A DNA stretch of 7,022 nucleotides from an uncultured Coriobacteriaceae bacterium (GTDB lineage Bacteria; Actinomycetota; Coriobacteriia; Coriobacteriales; Atopobiaceae), in assembly GCA_902772085.1 (NCBI GenBank), contig CACXZL010000082.1:1-7022 (forward strand), written 5' to 3'. Of this stretch, positions 1 through 5,927 are shown one piece after another. How positions within the stretch are numbered: position 1 is the stretch's first letter; each line of letters opens with the position of its first letter. The notes below the pieces were generated by a model. It ran no database searches. It saw only the letters and a program-made list of their open reading frames with translations, and had not been told where the DNA came from. The translations under genes were made by a program, and so were the position numbers.

Positions 1-255
1 CGCCTGCCGTTCCCGCAACCCACGGAGGAGCGCCGCAAGGAGCTCGTTCGCGACTGCAAGCAGCTCGCCGAGGAGTGCCGCATTTCCATTCGTAACGCGC
101 GCAAGGACGCCAACCGCGCCATCGATCGCGACGAGGAGCTTTCCGAGGACCAGCAAAACGCCGAGAAAAAGCGCGTGCAGAGCCTCACCGACAAGTACGT
201 CAAAACCGTGGATGAGCGCCTCAAGGCCAAGACCGAAGAGGTCATGTCGATCTAG
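1..255 (+). CDS. frr: Ribosome recycling factor, C-terminal part (5' end outside window)
   Basis: Ribosome recycling factor acts with EF-G in the cytoplasm to split the post-termination ribosome so that its subunits can be reused. Frame 1 is open from base 1 to the TAG at 253-255 and gives 84 residues. They begin RLPFPQPTEERRKELV and continue through AEECRISIRNARKDAN and a stretch containing EELSEDQ, matching the conserved second half of RRF: the TEERR turn that re-enters the long three-helix bundle, the IRN-R-DAN motif and the SEDE-like segment. Family members are about 185 residues, so roughly the last 45% is present. Glu is coded 11 times by GAG and once by GAA, typical of the high-GC host. 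frr directly upstream of uppS and cdsA is a widespread bacterial arrangement. The family call is secure. Confidence 0.95.
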   Translation, partial: RLPFPQPTEERRKELVRDCKQLAEECRISIRNARKDANRAIDRDEELSEDQQNAEKKRVQSLTDKYVKTVDERLKAKTEEVMSI

Positions 256-267
256 TGCCACAACCGG

Positions 268-292
268 CATGCCTCTTGCTAGGCGAGGCATG
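268..292. repeat. Inverted repeat downstream of frr
   Basis: CATGCCTC (268-275) and GAGGCATG (285-292) are perfect 8-base complementary arms around a 9-base loop, starting 13 bases after the frr stop. This could be a transcript 3'-end hairpin for frr, but no T-run follows, so it does not qualify as a classical intrinsic terminator. The core GGCATGCC recurs in the loop side of the next hairpin. Confidence 0.5.
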
Positions 293-307
293 AGGGCACG
301 GTATGCG

Positions 308-344
308 AGGCCTTTCGAGAGGCATGCCTTCTCTCGAAAGGCCT
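308..344. repeat. Perfect 14-bp stem-loop between frr and uppS
   Basis: AGGCCTTTCGAGAG (308-321) pairs without mismatch with CTCTCGAAAGGCCT (331-344) around a 9-base loop (322-330). It is the strongest hairpin in the gap. The bases after it (AGAATTATG) are A/T-rich but contain no U-tract, so it may be a weak or factor-dependent terminator, a processing site, or a leader structure for the downstream operon. The perfect complementarity argues against this stretch being the coding start of uppS. Confidence 0.65.
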
Positions 345-370
345 AGAATTATGACGGTGGCAGTACTGGC

Positions 371-388
371 GTTGGGTGCGCACCCAAC
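371..388. repeat. Perfect 18-bp palindrome upstream of uppS
   Basis: GTTGGGTGCGCACCCAAC is identical to its own reverse complement across all 18 bases. A loopless perfect palindrome is more like a dimeric regulator's operator than an RNA hairpin, and it lies 22 bases before the preferred uppS start. Its centre GTGCGCAC also occurs in the repeat array after ispG (5991-5998 and 6245-6252). No regulator can be named from sequence. Confidence 0.55.
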
Positions 389-400
389 GCCTGCGGGAAC

Positions 401-404
401 GGAG
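401..404 (+). promoter_or_regulatory. Ribosome binding site supporting the TTG start of uppS
   Basis: GGAG at 401-404 lies six bases before the TTG at 411. The earlier in-frame ATGs at 303 and 351 would place the two perfect inverted repeats inside the coding sequence and add an N-terminus unlike the family. A weaker GAGG at 292-295 precedes the ATG at 303, so that start cannot be wholly excluded. Confidence 0.5.
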
Positions 405-410
405 ATACAA

Positions 411-1196
411 TTGCAGAGAGATGAGCAAAAGCTTCGCTCGTATTATGCGGAGGCTCCTGAAGACATATCGTTGGACGACGTAGACCTCAACCGCATTCCC
501 AGTCATGTCTCGCTTATCATGGACGGCAATGGACGTTGGGCCAAATCGCGTGGCATGGCGCGTTCTGAAGGTCACGTGGCAGGCGTCGATTCCTTGCGCG
601 AGGCAGTTACCACAAGCGTGAGGTTGGGAGTGGACGTTCTTTCTGCCTATGCGTTCTCTACGGAGAACTGGAGACGTCCGCAGGAGGAGGTAAACCTTCT
701 CATGCACCTCTTCGCCACTACGCTGGTAAATGAGCTGCCGTTGTTTTATCAAGAAAACGTACGACTGCGCTTTCTGGGCGATATCGAATCCTTGCCGAAG
801 GAGACCTATGAGGTCTTTCGGTACGGTCTCGATGAGACGGCCCACCATGATGGCATGACGTTTGCCCTTGCCGTGAACTATGGATCGCGCGCAGAGCTCG
901 TTCGTGCCGCGCGATTGGTGGCCGAAGACGTCGCGAAGGGGACGCTCAGTCTCGACGATCTCTCACCCGACGACATCTCAGATCGTCTCTACACGCAGGG
1001 ACTTCCAGACCCCGAGCTTCTCATACGGACCTCAGGCGAGCTGCGCCTCTCAAACTACCTGCTGTGGCAGCTCGCCTATACGGAGATGTATGTGACTGAC
1101 GTCTTATGGCCTGACTTCACTCGTTGGGAGTACCTGAGAGCCATCAGATCGTTCCAGCATCGCGGCCGTCGATTTGGAGGTGTGGTGGAGTCGTGA
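411..1196 (+). CDS. uppS: Isoprenyl transferase (undecaprenyl diphosphate synthase)
   Basis: This cis-prenyltransferase adds isopentenyl diphosphate units to farnesyl diphosphate, making undecaprenyl diphosphate, precursor of the lipid carrier for wall polymers; it acts at the cytoplasmic membrane face. From the TTG start the protein has 261 residues, near the usual 240-260. Conserved blocks in order: MDGNGRWAK (37-45) with catalytic Asp38, EGHVAG (53-58), SAYAFSTENW (78-87), the NYGSR motif (156-160), and PDPELLIRTSGELRLSNYLLWQLAYTE (199-225), which carries the RTSGE and binding Arg/Glu residues. All key residues I know are present. The first 30 residues are acidic and variable. I chose TTG 411 because of the GGAG before it and the palindromes upstream; ATG at 303 or 351 would lengthen the protein by 36 or 20 residues. 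It heads a tightly packed operon and its TGA overlaps the cdsA GTG. Confidence 0.93.
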   Translation: MQRDEQKLRSYYAEAPEDISLDDVDLNRIPSHVSLIMDGNGRWAKSRGMARSEGHVAGVDSLREAVTTSVRLGVDVLSAYAFSTENWRRPQEEVNLLMHLFATTLVNELPLFYQENVRLRFLGDIESLPKETYEVFRYGLDETAHHDGMTFALAVNYGSRAELVRAARLVAEDVAKGTLSLDDLSPDDISDRLYTQGLPDPELLIRTSGELRLSNYLLWQLAYTEMYVTDVLWPDFTRWEYLRAIRSFQHRGRRFGGVVES

Positions 1197-2152
1197 GTGC
1201 CGATCCATCGGATAAACCCGCAAGCACTGCGGCTCCCGTGGGGCTCGACAAGGGCATAGAGCGCTTGGAAAACCGCAGGGCATCAAAAGAAGAGCGCCGC
1301 GCTCAAGGCGTCCTCAAAGGCCAGCGCGTACGCGGATGGACGGAAAAGCTCCTCACGCGGACGCTTTCAGGCATCATATACGTTATTGTTATAATCTTGT
1401 GCCTGATTCTTGGGGTGGTGCCTACCGCCTTGCTGCTTGCGGCCATGGCATGGCTTTGCTGCTCAGAGTTCTTCCGCATCTGCAGGATGGCGGGAAGACG
1501 GCCAAATGAAATATGGGGCCTAGGGGTCGCCCTGACGTATCCGCTTTTGGTCGCGTTCTGCGGCGAGCGCATCCTCATGGCGCTAACGGCCATGCTGATC
1601 ATATCTATATCCATCTGGTACGTGTTTAACCCAAGGGCAAACATAGCCGACGTTGGCGTTTCCGTCTTTGGTCCGGTCTATACGTCGTTTACCCTCTCCT
1701 GCATCGTGCTCGTACGTGCAGCCACACCGGGGATTGGCATAGAGAACGCGCTGCTCTCCTTGATCGTCATCGGAGCCATGTGGGCGGAGGACTCCATGGC
1801 CTACCTCATTGGCTCGGCCTTCGGTGCGCACAAGATGGCGCCGCGCATCTCCCCAAACAAAAGCTGGGAGGGTTTCTTTGGCGGCTTGGTAGGCTGTCTT
1901 ATAATCTGGTGCGTGGGCGCCGCCTTTCACGTGTGCGGCCTGAGTTGGTCCCTAGCCATCATATGCGGCCTCTGTGAGGGTGTGGTGTCGGTGATGGGCG
2001 ATCTTTTCGAATCGCGGGTAAAGCGTGGTGTGGGGGTCAAGGACTCGGGAAACCTCCTACCGGGGCACGGTGGCTTGCTCGATCGTATGGACTCGGTTCT
2101 CTTTGGGGGGACCGTGGCGTACTTCATCCTGTTATTGGGAGGAATTCTGTGA
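1193..2152 (+). CDS. cdsA: Phosphatidate cytidylyltransferase (CDP-diglyceride synthase)
   Basis: CdsA is an integral membrane enzyme that converts phosphatidic acid and CTP to CDP-diacylglycerol plus diphosphate, the branch point for bacterial phospholipids. From GTG 1193 it has 319 residues. The first 55 are polar and charged and precede the first membrane segment (about 57-77); further hydrophobic segments lie near 78-98, 110-145, 155-175, 185-206, 229-268 and 302-318. PNKSWEGFFGG (221-231) and the family signature at 274-300 (Ser274, Lys277-Arg278, Lys283-Asp284, His292-Gly-Gly, Asp297-Arg, Asp300) are intact, including the metal-binding acidic residues. An ATG at 1124 is also in frame but lies deep inside uppS. 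GTG 1193 forms a GTGA overlap with the uppS stop, with a purine-rich GGAGGTGTGGTGGAG just before it. The polar N-terminal extension makes it longer than the common ~270 residues. Confidence 0.93.
   Translation: MSADPSDKPASTAAPVGLDKGIERLENRRASKEERRAQGVLKGQRVRGWTEKLLTRTLSGIIYVIVIILCLILGVVPTALLLAAMAWLCCSEFFRICRMAGRRPNEIWGLGVALTYPLLVAFCGERILMALTAMLIISISIWYVFNPRANIADVGVSVFGPVYTSFTLSCIVLVRAATPGIGIENALLSLIVIGAMWAEDSMAYLIGSAFGAHKMAPRISPNKSWEGFFGGLVGCLIIWCVGAAFHVCGLSWSLAIICGLCEGVVSVMGDLFESRVKRGVGVKDSGNLLPGHGGLLDRMDSVLFGGTVAYFILLLGGIL
2137..2142 (+). promoter_or_regulatory. Ribosome binding site for dxr
   Basis: GGGAGG ends six bases before the GTG at 2149. It lies within the last codons of cdsA and fixes the GTG in the GTGA overlap as the dxr start. 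Confidence 0.75.
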
Positions 2153-3348
2153 GTATATTTGAAGACACGGCTGGCAAGGTGGCACGTCGTCGGCCGTTGC
2201 GCGTTGCAGTGCTCGGCTGCAGCGGCTCCATAGGCATGCAGACGCTTGACGTATGCCGTCAGCATGCCGACAAGGTGCAGGTCGTGGCCTTGTCCGTGCA
2301 TTCGTCTACCGAGAAGCTCGTCGGTGTCGCACGCGAGTTTGGCGTACGTCATGTGGCCGTCTCCGATGCGAGCCACGCGCAGGACCCGGTGCTGCAAGAG
2401 CTTCCCGCGGGATGCGAGCTCGGTATGGGGCCGCAGGCGGTAAGCGATCTGGCCGTGCTCGACGACGTGGATTGCGTCGTCTCTGCCGTGGTGGGCTTCG
2501 CAGGCATGCGCGCAGGCCTGGCCGCCGTCACGGCCGGCAAGGTCTTGGCCTACGCAAACAAAGAATCCATCGTGGTGGGTGGCGACCTCCTGATGCCGCA
2601 GGTGGCACCTGGGCAGCTCATCCCAGTGGACTCGGAGCACAGCGCCATCTACCAGTGCCTGGTAGGAGAGCGCCATGCTGATCTGAGGAGAATCTGGCTC
2701 ACCTGTTCGGGCGGACCGTTCTATGGTCGTACGCGGGAGCAACTCTCGAAGGTGAGCGCTGCGGATGCCCTCGCACACCCCACATGGAACATGGGCGCCA
2801 AGATCACCATCGACTCGGCGACGCTCATGAACAAAGGCCTGGAGGTGCTGGAGGCCCACCACCTCTTTGAGGTGGGCGTGGATGACGTGCGCGTGCTCGT
2901 GCAGCGACAGAGCCGCATCCACTCCATGGTGGAGTTCTCGGACGGATCGGTGAAGGCGCAGCTGGGGCCCTCGGACATGCGGATTCCGATCCAATACGCT
3001 CTGAGCTATCCCGAGCGATGGGAGGCGCCCTGCATGCCTGTGGACTGGTGCTTCGAGCCTGCCCTGACGTTTGGGGAGGCTGACGAGAGCGCCTTCGGGT
3101 GTCTGGCGCTGGCGCGCCAGGCTGGGCGCGCGGGCGGAACGCTTCCCTGTGCCATGAATGCTGCCAACGAGGTGGCGAATGCGGCTTTTCGTAAAGGTGC
3201 GTGTGGTTTTCTTGATGTGGAGCGCATTGTGTCGTTCGTCATGGATAAGACACGTGTGGAGCGGGTAGATTCTTTGAAACAGCTCGAAGAATGCGATGCC
3301 CAGGCACGTGCGTGGGCGCGCGACGCGATACGGGAGGTCACTCGATGA
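2149..3348 (+). CDS. dxr: 1-deoxy-D-xylulose 5-phosphate reductoisomerase
   Basis: Dxr rearranges and reduces 1-deoxy-D-xylulose 5-phosphate to 2-C-methyl-D-erythritol 4-phosphate using NADPH and a divalent metal: the committed MEP-pathway step and the target of fosmidomycin. The 399-residue length is normal. The NADPH-binding loop reads LGCSGSIGMQTLDV (22-35); AYANKES (134-140) follows; metal ligands Asp161 and Glu163 lie in PVDSEHSA and Glu232 in NKGLE (228-232). His210 (HPTWNMG) and His258 (IHSMVEF) match the catalytic histidines of the E. coli enzyme, shifted by one. QLGPSDMRIPIQYAL (271-285) and NAANEVA (337-343) are also typical. Oddly, the block usually written HPQS-x-IHS reads QRQSRIHS (252-259), losing the first His and the Pro but keeping the catalytic His. 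The GTG start overlaps the cdsA stop, behind a strong ribosome binding site. Confidence 0.95.
   Translation: MSIFEDTAGKVARRRPLRVAVLGCSGSIGMQTLDVCRQHADKVQVVALSVHSSTEKLVGVAREFGVRHVAVSDASHAQDPVLQELPAGCELGMGPQAVSDLAVLDDVDCVVSAVVGFAGMRAGLAAVTAGKVLAYANKESIVVGGDLLMPQVAPGQLIPVDSEHSAIYQCLVGERHADLRRIWLTCSGGPFYGRTREQLSKVSAADALAHPTWNMGAKITIDSATLMNKGLEVLEAHHLFEVGVDDVRVLVQRQSRIHSMVEFSDGSVKAQLGPSDMRIPIQYALSYPERWEAPCMPVDWCFEPALTFGEADESAFGCLALARQAGRAGGTLPCAMNAANEVANAAFRKGACGFLDVERIVSFVMDKTRVERVDSLKQLEECDAQARAWARDAIREVTR
3332..3337 (+). promoter_or_regulatory. Ribosome binding site for the rseP-family gene
   Basis: GGGAGG lies seven bases before ATG 3345, inside the end of dxr. It selects the ATG of the ATGA overlap over an upstream in-frame ATG at 3291, which would bury 54 bases in dxr. 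Confidence 0.75.
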
Positions 3349-4727
3349 GTATGCTTATGGGCACGCTCTCCGCAATCTTTTGGGGAGTTCTGCTCTTGTC
3401 CATCCTGGTGTTTGTGCATGAGGGCGGGCACTATCTTGCTGCACGTGCTTTTGGGGTGCGCGTGACCGAATTCTATCTCGGCCTGCCTTGCAGGTTCAAG
3501 CTCTTTCACAAGAGCAAGAAGCATGGCACCGAGGTCGGCGTCACGCCTTTCCTTCTCGGTGGCTACAACAGAATCTGTGGTATGGAGGGCGAACCCGACG
3601 ATTTGCTTGCAGACGCCTTTGCCATTGTCCAGCGTGAAGGTCGCGTGGATGCCGAAGCGGTGGCGAGCGAGCTCGGCATAGACATAGAGCGCACGTATGC
3701 GTTGCTGGTGAATCTCTCAGACCTCGCAGCCATACGCCCTTATTACAATCCCGAGCTTGGGGAGCGGCCTTCGCAGAAGGACTATCCCGCGGCGTTTGAG
3801 ACGCTTGCGCGCGACAAGGACATGCTCACGGAGTACGACGACGACCATGATTTCGAAGTCGAGGGATTTAGCGATGCCGGCTGTCCGCGGCCTCTTGTCG
3901 ATCCAGAGGCCCAGCTTGCGATCGAGCAATCGCATACATATAAAGGCGTGAGCGTGCCGAAGCGCCTTGCCATCCTTTGCGCGGGACCGTTCGTAAACCT
4001 TCTGCTGGCGTTTGTGCTCGCGACGGGCCTTTTCATGGCGACGGAGTATAAGGTGGCAAAAAACGTCAACGTCGTGGGAGAGGTCACCCAGGGCTCGCTT
4101 GCCGAGACTGCTGGCCTGAAATCGGGTGACACTATCCTGAGCGTAGGCGATACGGCCGTGACCGACTGGGTCTCGATTTCTGACGCCTTGGCAAATGCCC
4201 GCGAGGATGGCAAGGACTTCACCATCACCTACGAGAGGGATGGCAAGCAAACAAGCGCCCTCGTGGACATGCCGGAAAACGAGAAAGTGGACCTGATCGG
4301 CGTGAGCGCCTCTACGGAGTCGTACCATCTCTCGCCGGTGGAGGCCATGCAAGCTGCCATTGGATATGCGGGAATGGTAGGCAACGCCGTGGTGAAGCTC
4401 ATCATGCCGCAGCATACCATGGAGGTGCTGAGCCAGTCGTCGTCCATCGTGGGGATCTCGGTGCAAGCCTCCGAAGCCGCTGCCGCTGGCATCGCGGATA
4501 TCATAGCGCTGATGGCGGCGGTGTCCATGTCGCTTGGCTTCATGAACCTCCTGCCCATTCCTCCGCTCGACGGAGGAAAGATTCTCATCGAGCTCATACA
4601 GGCCGTCATCCGTCGTCCGCTGTCTATGAAGGCCCAGACGGCTATCAGCTACGTGGGGTTGGCGTTCTTTGCGTTCGTTTTCATCGTGGTCGTGCGCAAT
4701 GACGTGATGCGGTTTATCGCGGGGTAG
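3345..4727 (+). CDS. rseP: Site-2 intramembrane zinc metalloprotease (RseP/RasP family) with inserted helical domain
   Basis: Family members cut substrates such as anti-sigma factors or signal-peptide remnants within the membrane. The protein has 460 residues. A first membrane segment (about 8-28) carries the zinc motif HEGGH (His25, Glu26, His29). A membrane-associated segment ends GVTPFLLGGYNRICGM (65-80). A second hydrophobic span follows PKRLAILCAGPFVNLLLAF (205-223). One PDZ domain lies at about 240-325 (GSLAETAGLKSGDTILSVGD). The third zinc ligand is Asp409 in NLLPIPPLDGG (401-411), and a last span lies near 433-451. Between the beta segment and second span are about 120 residues instead of the few dozen in E. 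coli RseP. Residues 90-131 look like a winged-helix fold (IVQREGRVDAEAVASEL, then two further helices), followed by a PYYNPELGE segment and an acidic run (YDDDHDFEVEG). Its substrate is unknown. The ATG overlaps the dxr TGA, and ispG follows without a gap. Confidence 0.9.
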   Translation: MSMLMGTLSAIFWGVLLLSILVFVHEGGHYLAARAFGVRVTEFYLGLPCRFKLFHKSKKHGTEVGVTPFLLGGYNRICGMEGEPDDLLADAFAIVQREGRVDAEAVASELGIDIERTYALLVNLSDLAAIRPYYNPELGERPSQKDYPAAFETLARDKDMLTEYDDDHDFEVEGFSDAGCPRPLVDPEAQLAIEQSHTYKGVSVPKRLAILCAGPFVNLLLAFVLATGLFMATEYKVAKNVNVVGEVTQGSLAETAGLKSGDTILSVGDTAVTDWVSISDALANAREDGKDFTITYERDGKQTSALVDMPENEKVDLIGVSASTESYHLSPVEAMQAAIGYAGMVGNAVVKLIMPQHTMEVLSQSSSIVGISVQASEAAAAGIADIIALMAAVSMSLGFMNLLPIPPLDGGKILIELIQAVIRRPLSMKAQTAISYVGLAFFAFVFIVVVRNDVMRFIAG

Positions 4728-5813
4728 GTGAGGTACATGGCTATAGATGCAACGGCGGTCCCTCGGGAATGCACGCGTCAGGTGATGGTGGGTAGCGTCG
4801 CCGTCGGTGGCGGCGCACCCGTAAGCGTCCAGTCCATGTGTACGACGCCGACGTCCGATGTTGATGCCACGCTGGCCCAGATTGGGCGATTGGCAGATGC
4901 CGGTTGCGAGATCATACGGGTGGCCGTGCCAAACGAAGCCGCCCTGGACGGCTTCGAGCGCATATGCAAGCAGTCTCCCCTGCCAGTGGTGGCCGACATC
5001 CACTTCGATCACAAGCTTGCCATCGCATCGGCACAGCGCGGGGCGGCGGCCTTGCGCGTGAACCCCGGAAACATCGGATCGTTTGAGCGGGTGGATGCCG
5101 TCATAGACGCTGCGGGCGTTGCTGGCATACCTATACGCATCGGGGTAAATGCAGGCTCGCTACACAAAGACGTGGATGAGCGACAAGACCTTACGCTCTC
5201 GCAAAAACTCGTAGCGAGCTGTGCTTCCTTCGTGGAGCATTTTGAATCTCGTGGATTCAAGGACATCGTGCTTTCCGCAAAGGCGCACTCCGTGTCCGTG
5301 ACGATCGAGACGTACCGCATGCTCTCCGAGCGGCTGCCGCGCTATCCCCTTCACGTGGGCGTGACGGAAGCGGGGACCTTGCGCCAGGGGACGGTCAAGA
5401 ACTGCGCTGCGGTGGGAACGCTGCTGGAGGCAGGCATCGGCGACACCATGCGGCTCTCGCTTACGGCCGACCCCGTGGAGGAGGTTGACGTGGCGTGGGA
5501 GCTTCTTGCCGCCTTGGGCATGCGGAGGATTCGGCCTGAGTTGGTGAGCTGCCCGACGTGCGGGAGGACGCAGGTGGGGCTCATCGCCATGGCCGAAGAG
5601 GTCGAGAGGCGCTTGCGTGACGTGAGGAAGCCCATAAGCGTGGCCGTGATGGGATGCGTCGTGAATGGGCCTGGCGAAGCGCGTGACGCGGACATAGGCA
5701 TCGCCTGCGGCAAAGGCAGTGGCTTGATCTTTGCGGGAGGAAAGCCCTTGCGCAAGGTCGCCGAGGAAGACCTCGTGGACGAGCTCTTCGCCGAAATCGA
5801 GAAGCTCGGATAG
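4728..5813 (+). CDS. ispG: 4-hydroxy-3-methylbut-2-enyl diphosphate synthase (flavodoxin/ferredoxin)
   Basis: IspG (GcpE) is a [4Fe-4S] enzyme that opens 2-C-methyl-D-erythritol 2,4-cyclodiphosphate to give HMBPP, the penultimate MEP-pathway step. The 361 residues match the compact bacterial form. The N-terminal TIM-barrel carries VGGGAPVSVQSMCTTPTSD (26-44), VADIHFDHKLA (88-98), ALRVNPGN (108-115) and GVNAGSL (139-145). The cluster ligands are Cys275 and Cys278 (SCPTCGR) and Cys310 (GCVVNGPGEA), with the conserved Glu317. GTG 4728 abuts the preceding TAG; ATG 4737, three codons later with GGTGAGG before it, is an equally good start and would shorten the protein by three residues. With dxr it supplies precursors used by UppS. 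No T-rich terminator follows. Confidence 0.95.
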   Translation: MRYMAIDATAVPRECTRQVMVGSVAVGGGAPVSVQSMCTTPTSDVDATLAQIGRLADAGCEIIRVAVPNEAALDGFERICKQSPLPVVADIHFDHKLAIASAQRGAAALRVNPGNIGSFERVDAVIDAAGVAGIPIRIGVNAGSLHKDVDERQDLTLSQKLVASCASFVEHFESRGFKDIVLSAKAHSVSVTIETYRMLSERLPRYPLHVGVTEAGTLRQGTVKNCAAVGTLLEAGIGDTMRLSLTADPVEEVDVAWELLAALGMRRIRPELVSCPTCGRTQVGLIAMAEEVERRLRDVRKPISVAVMGCVVNGPGEARDADIGIACGKGSGLIFAGGKPLRKVAEEDLVDELFAEIEKLG

Positions 5814-5839
5814 GGCTTGTTTGCCAAGGGCGTACGAAA

Positions 5840-5859
5840 GGGATAGTCCCTGAAAAGGG
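5840..5859. repeat. Small GGGA/TCCC and CCCT-GAAA-AGGG stem-loops after ispG
   Basis: Two overlapping short dyads: GGGA-TAG-TCCC (5840-5850) and CCCT-GAAA-AGGG (5848-5859), the latter with a GNRA-type tetraloop. They are mutually exclusive because they share CCC. They lie 27 bases after the ispG stop and may end or protect its transcript, although no U-tract follows. GTCCCTGAA (5846-5854) recurs exactly at 6413-6421, past the other end of the array. Confidence 0.4.
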
Positions 5860-5927
5860 TGGTTCCTTATGTGCGCCCTTCCTCTGTCACAGGACGTGCG
5901 CGCGAAGGCGGTGGGTGCCTGCGCGAG

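Noticed and set aside
303..410. N-terminal extension of UppS from ATG 303 or 351
   Set aside because: It would encode both perfect inverted repeats as protein, gives residues unlike the family, and TTG 411 has a better-placed GGAG. It is kept as a minor possibility in the uppS entry.
404..411. GATACAAT as a -10 promoter element (TACAAT) before uppS
   Set aside because: No -35-like hexamer lies 16-18 bases upstream, and it overlaps the proposed start codon, so it would start transcription inside the gene.
2860..2874. CACCTC-TTT-GAGGTG hairpin inside dxr
   Set aside because: It falls in a strongly conserved coding stretch (EAHHLFEVG) and is explained by ordinary codons.
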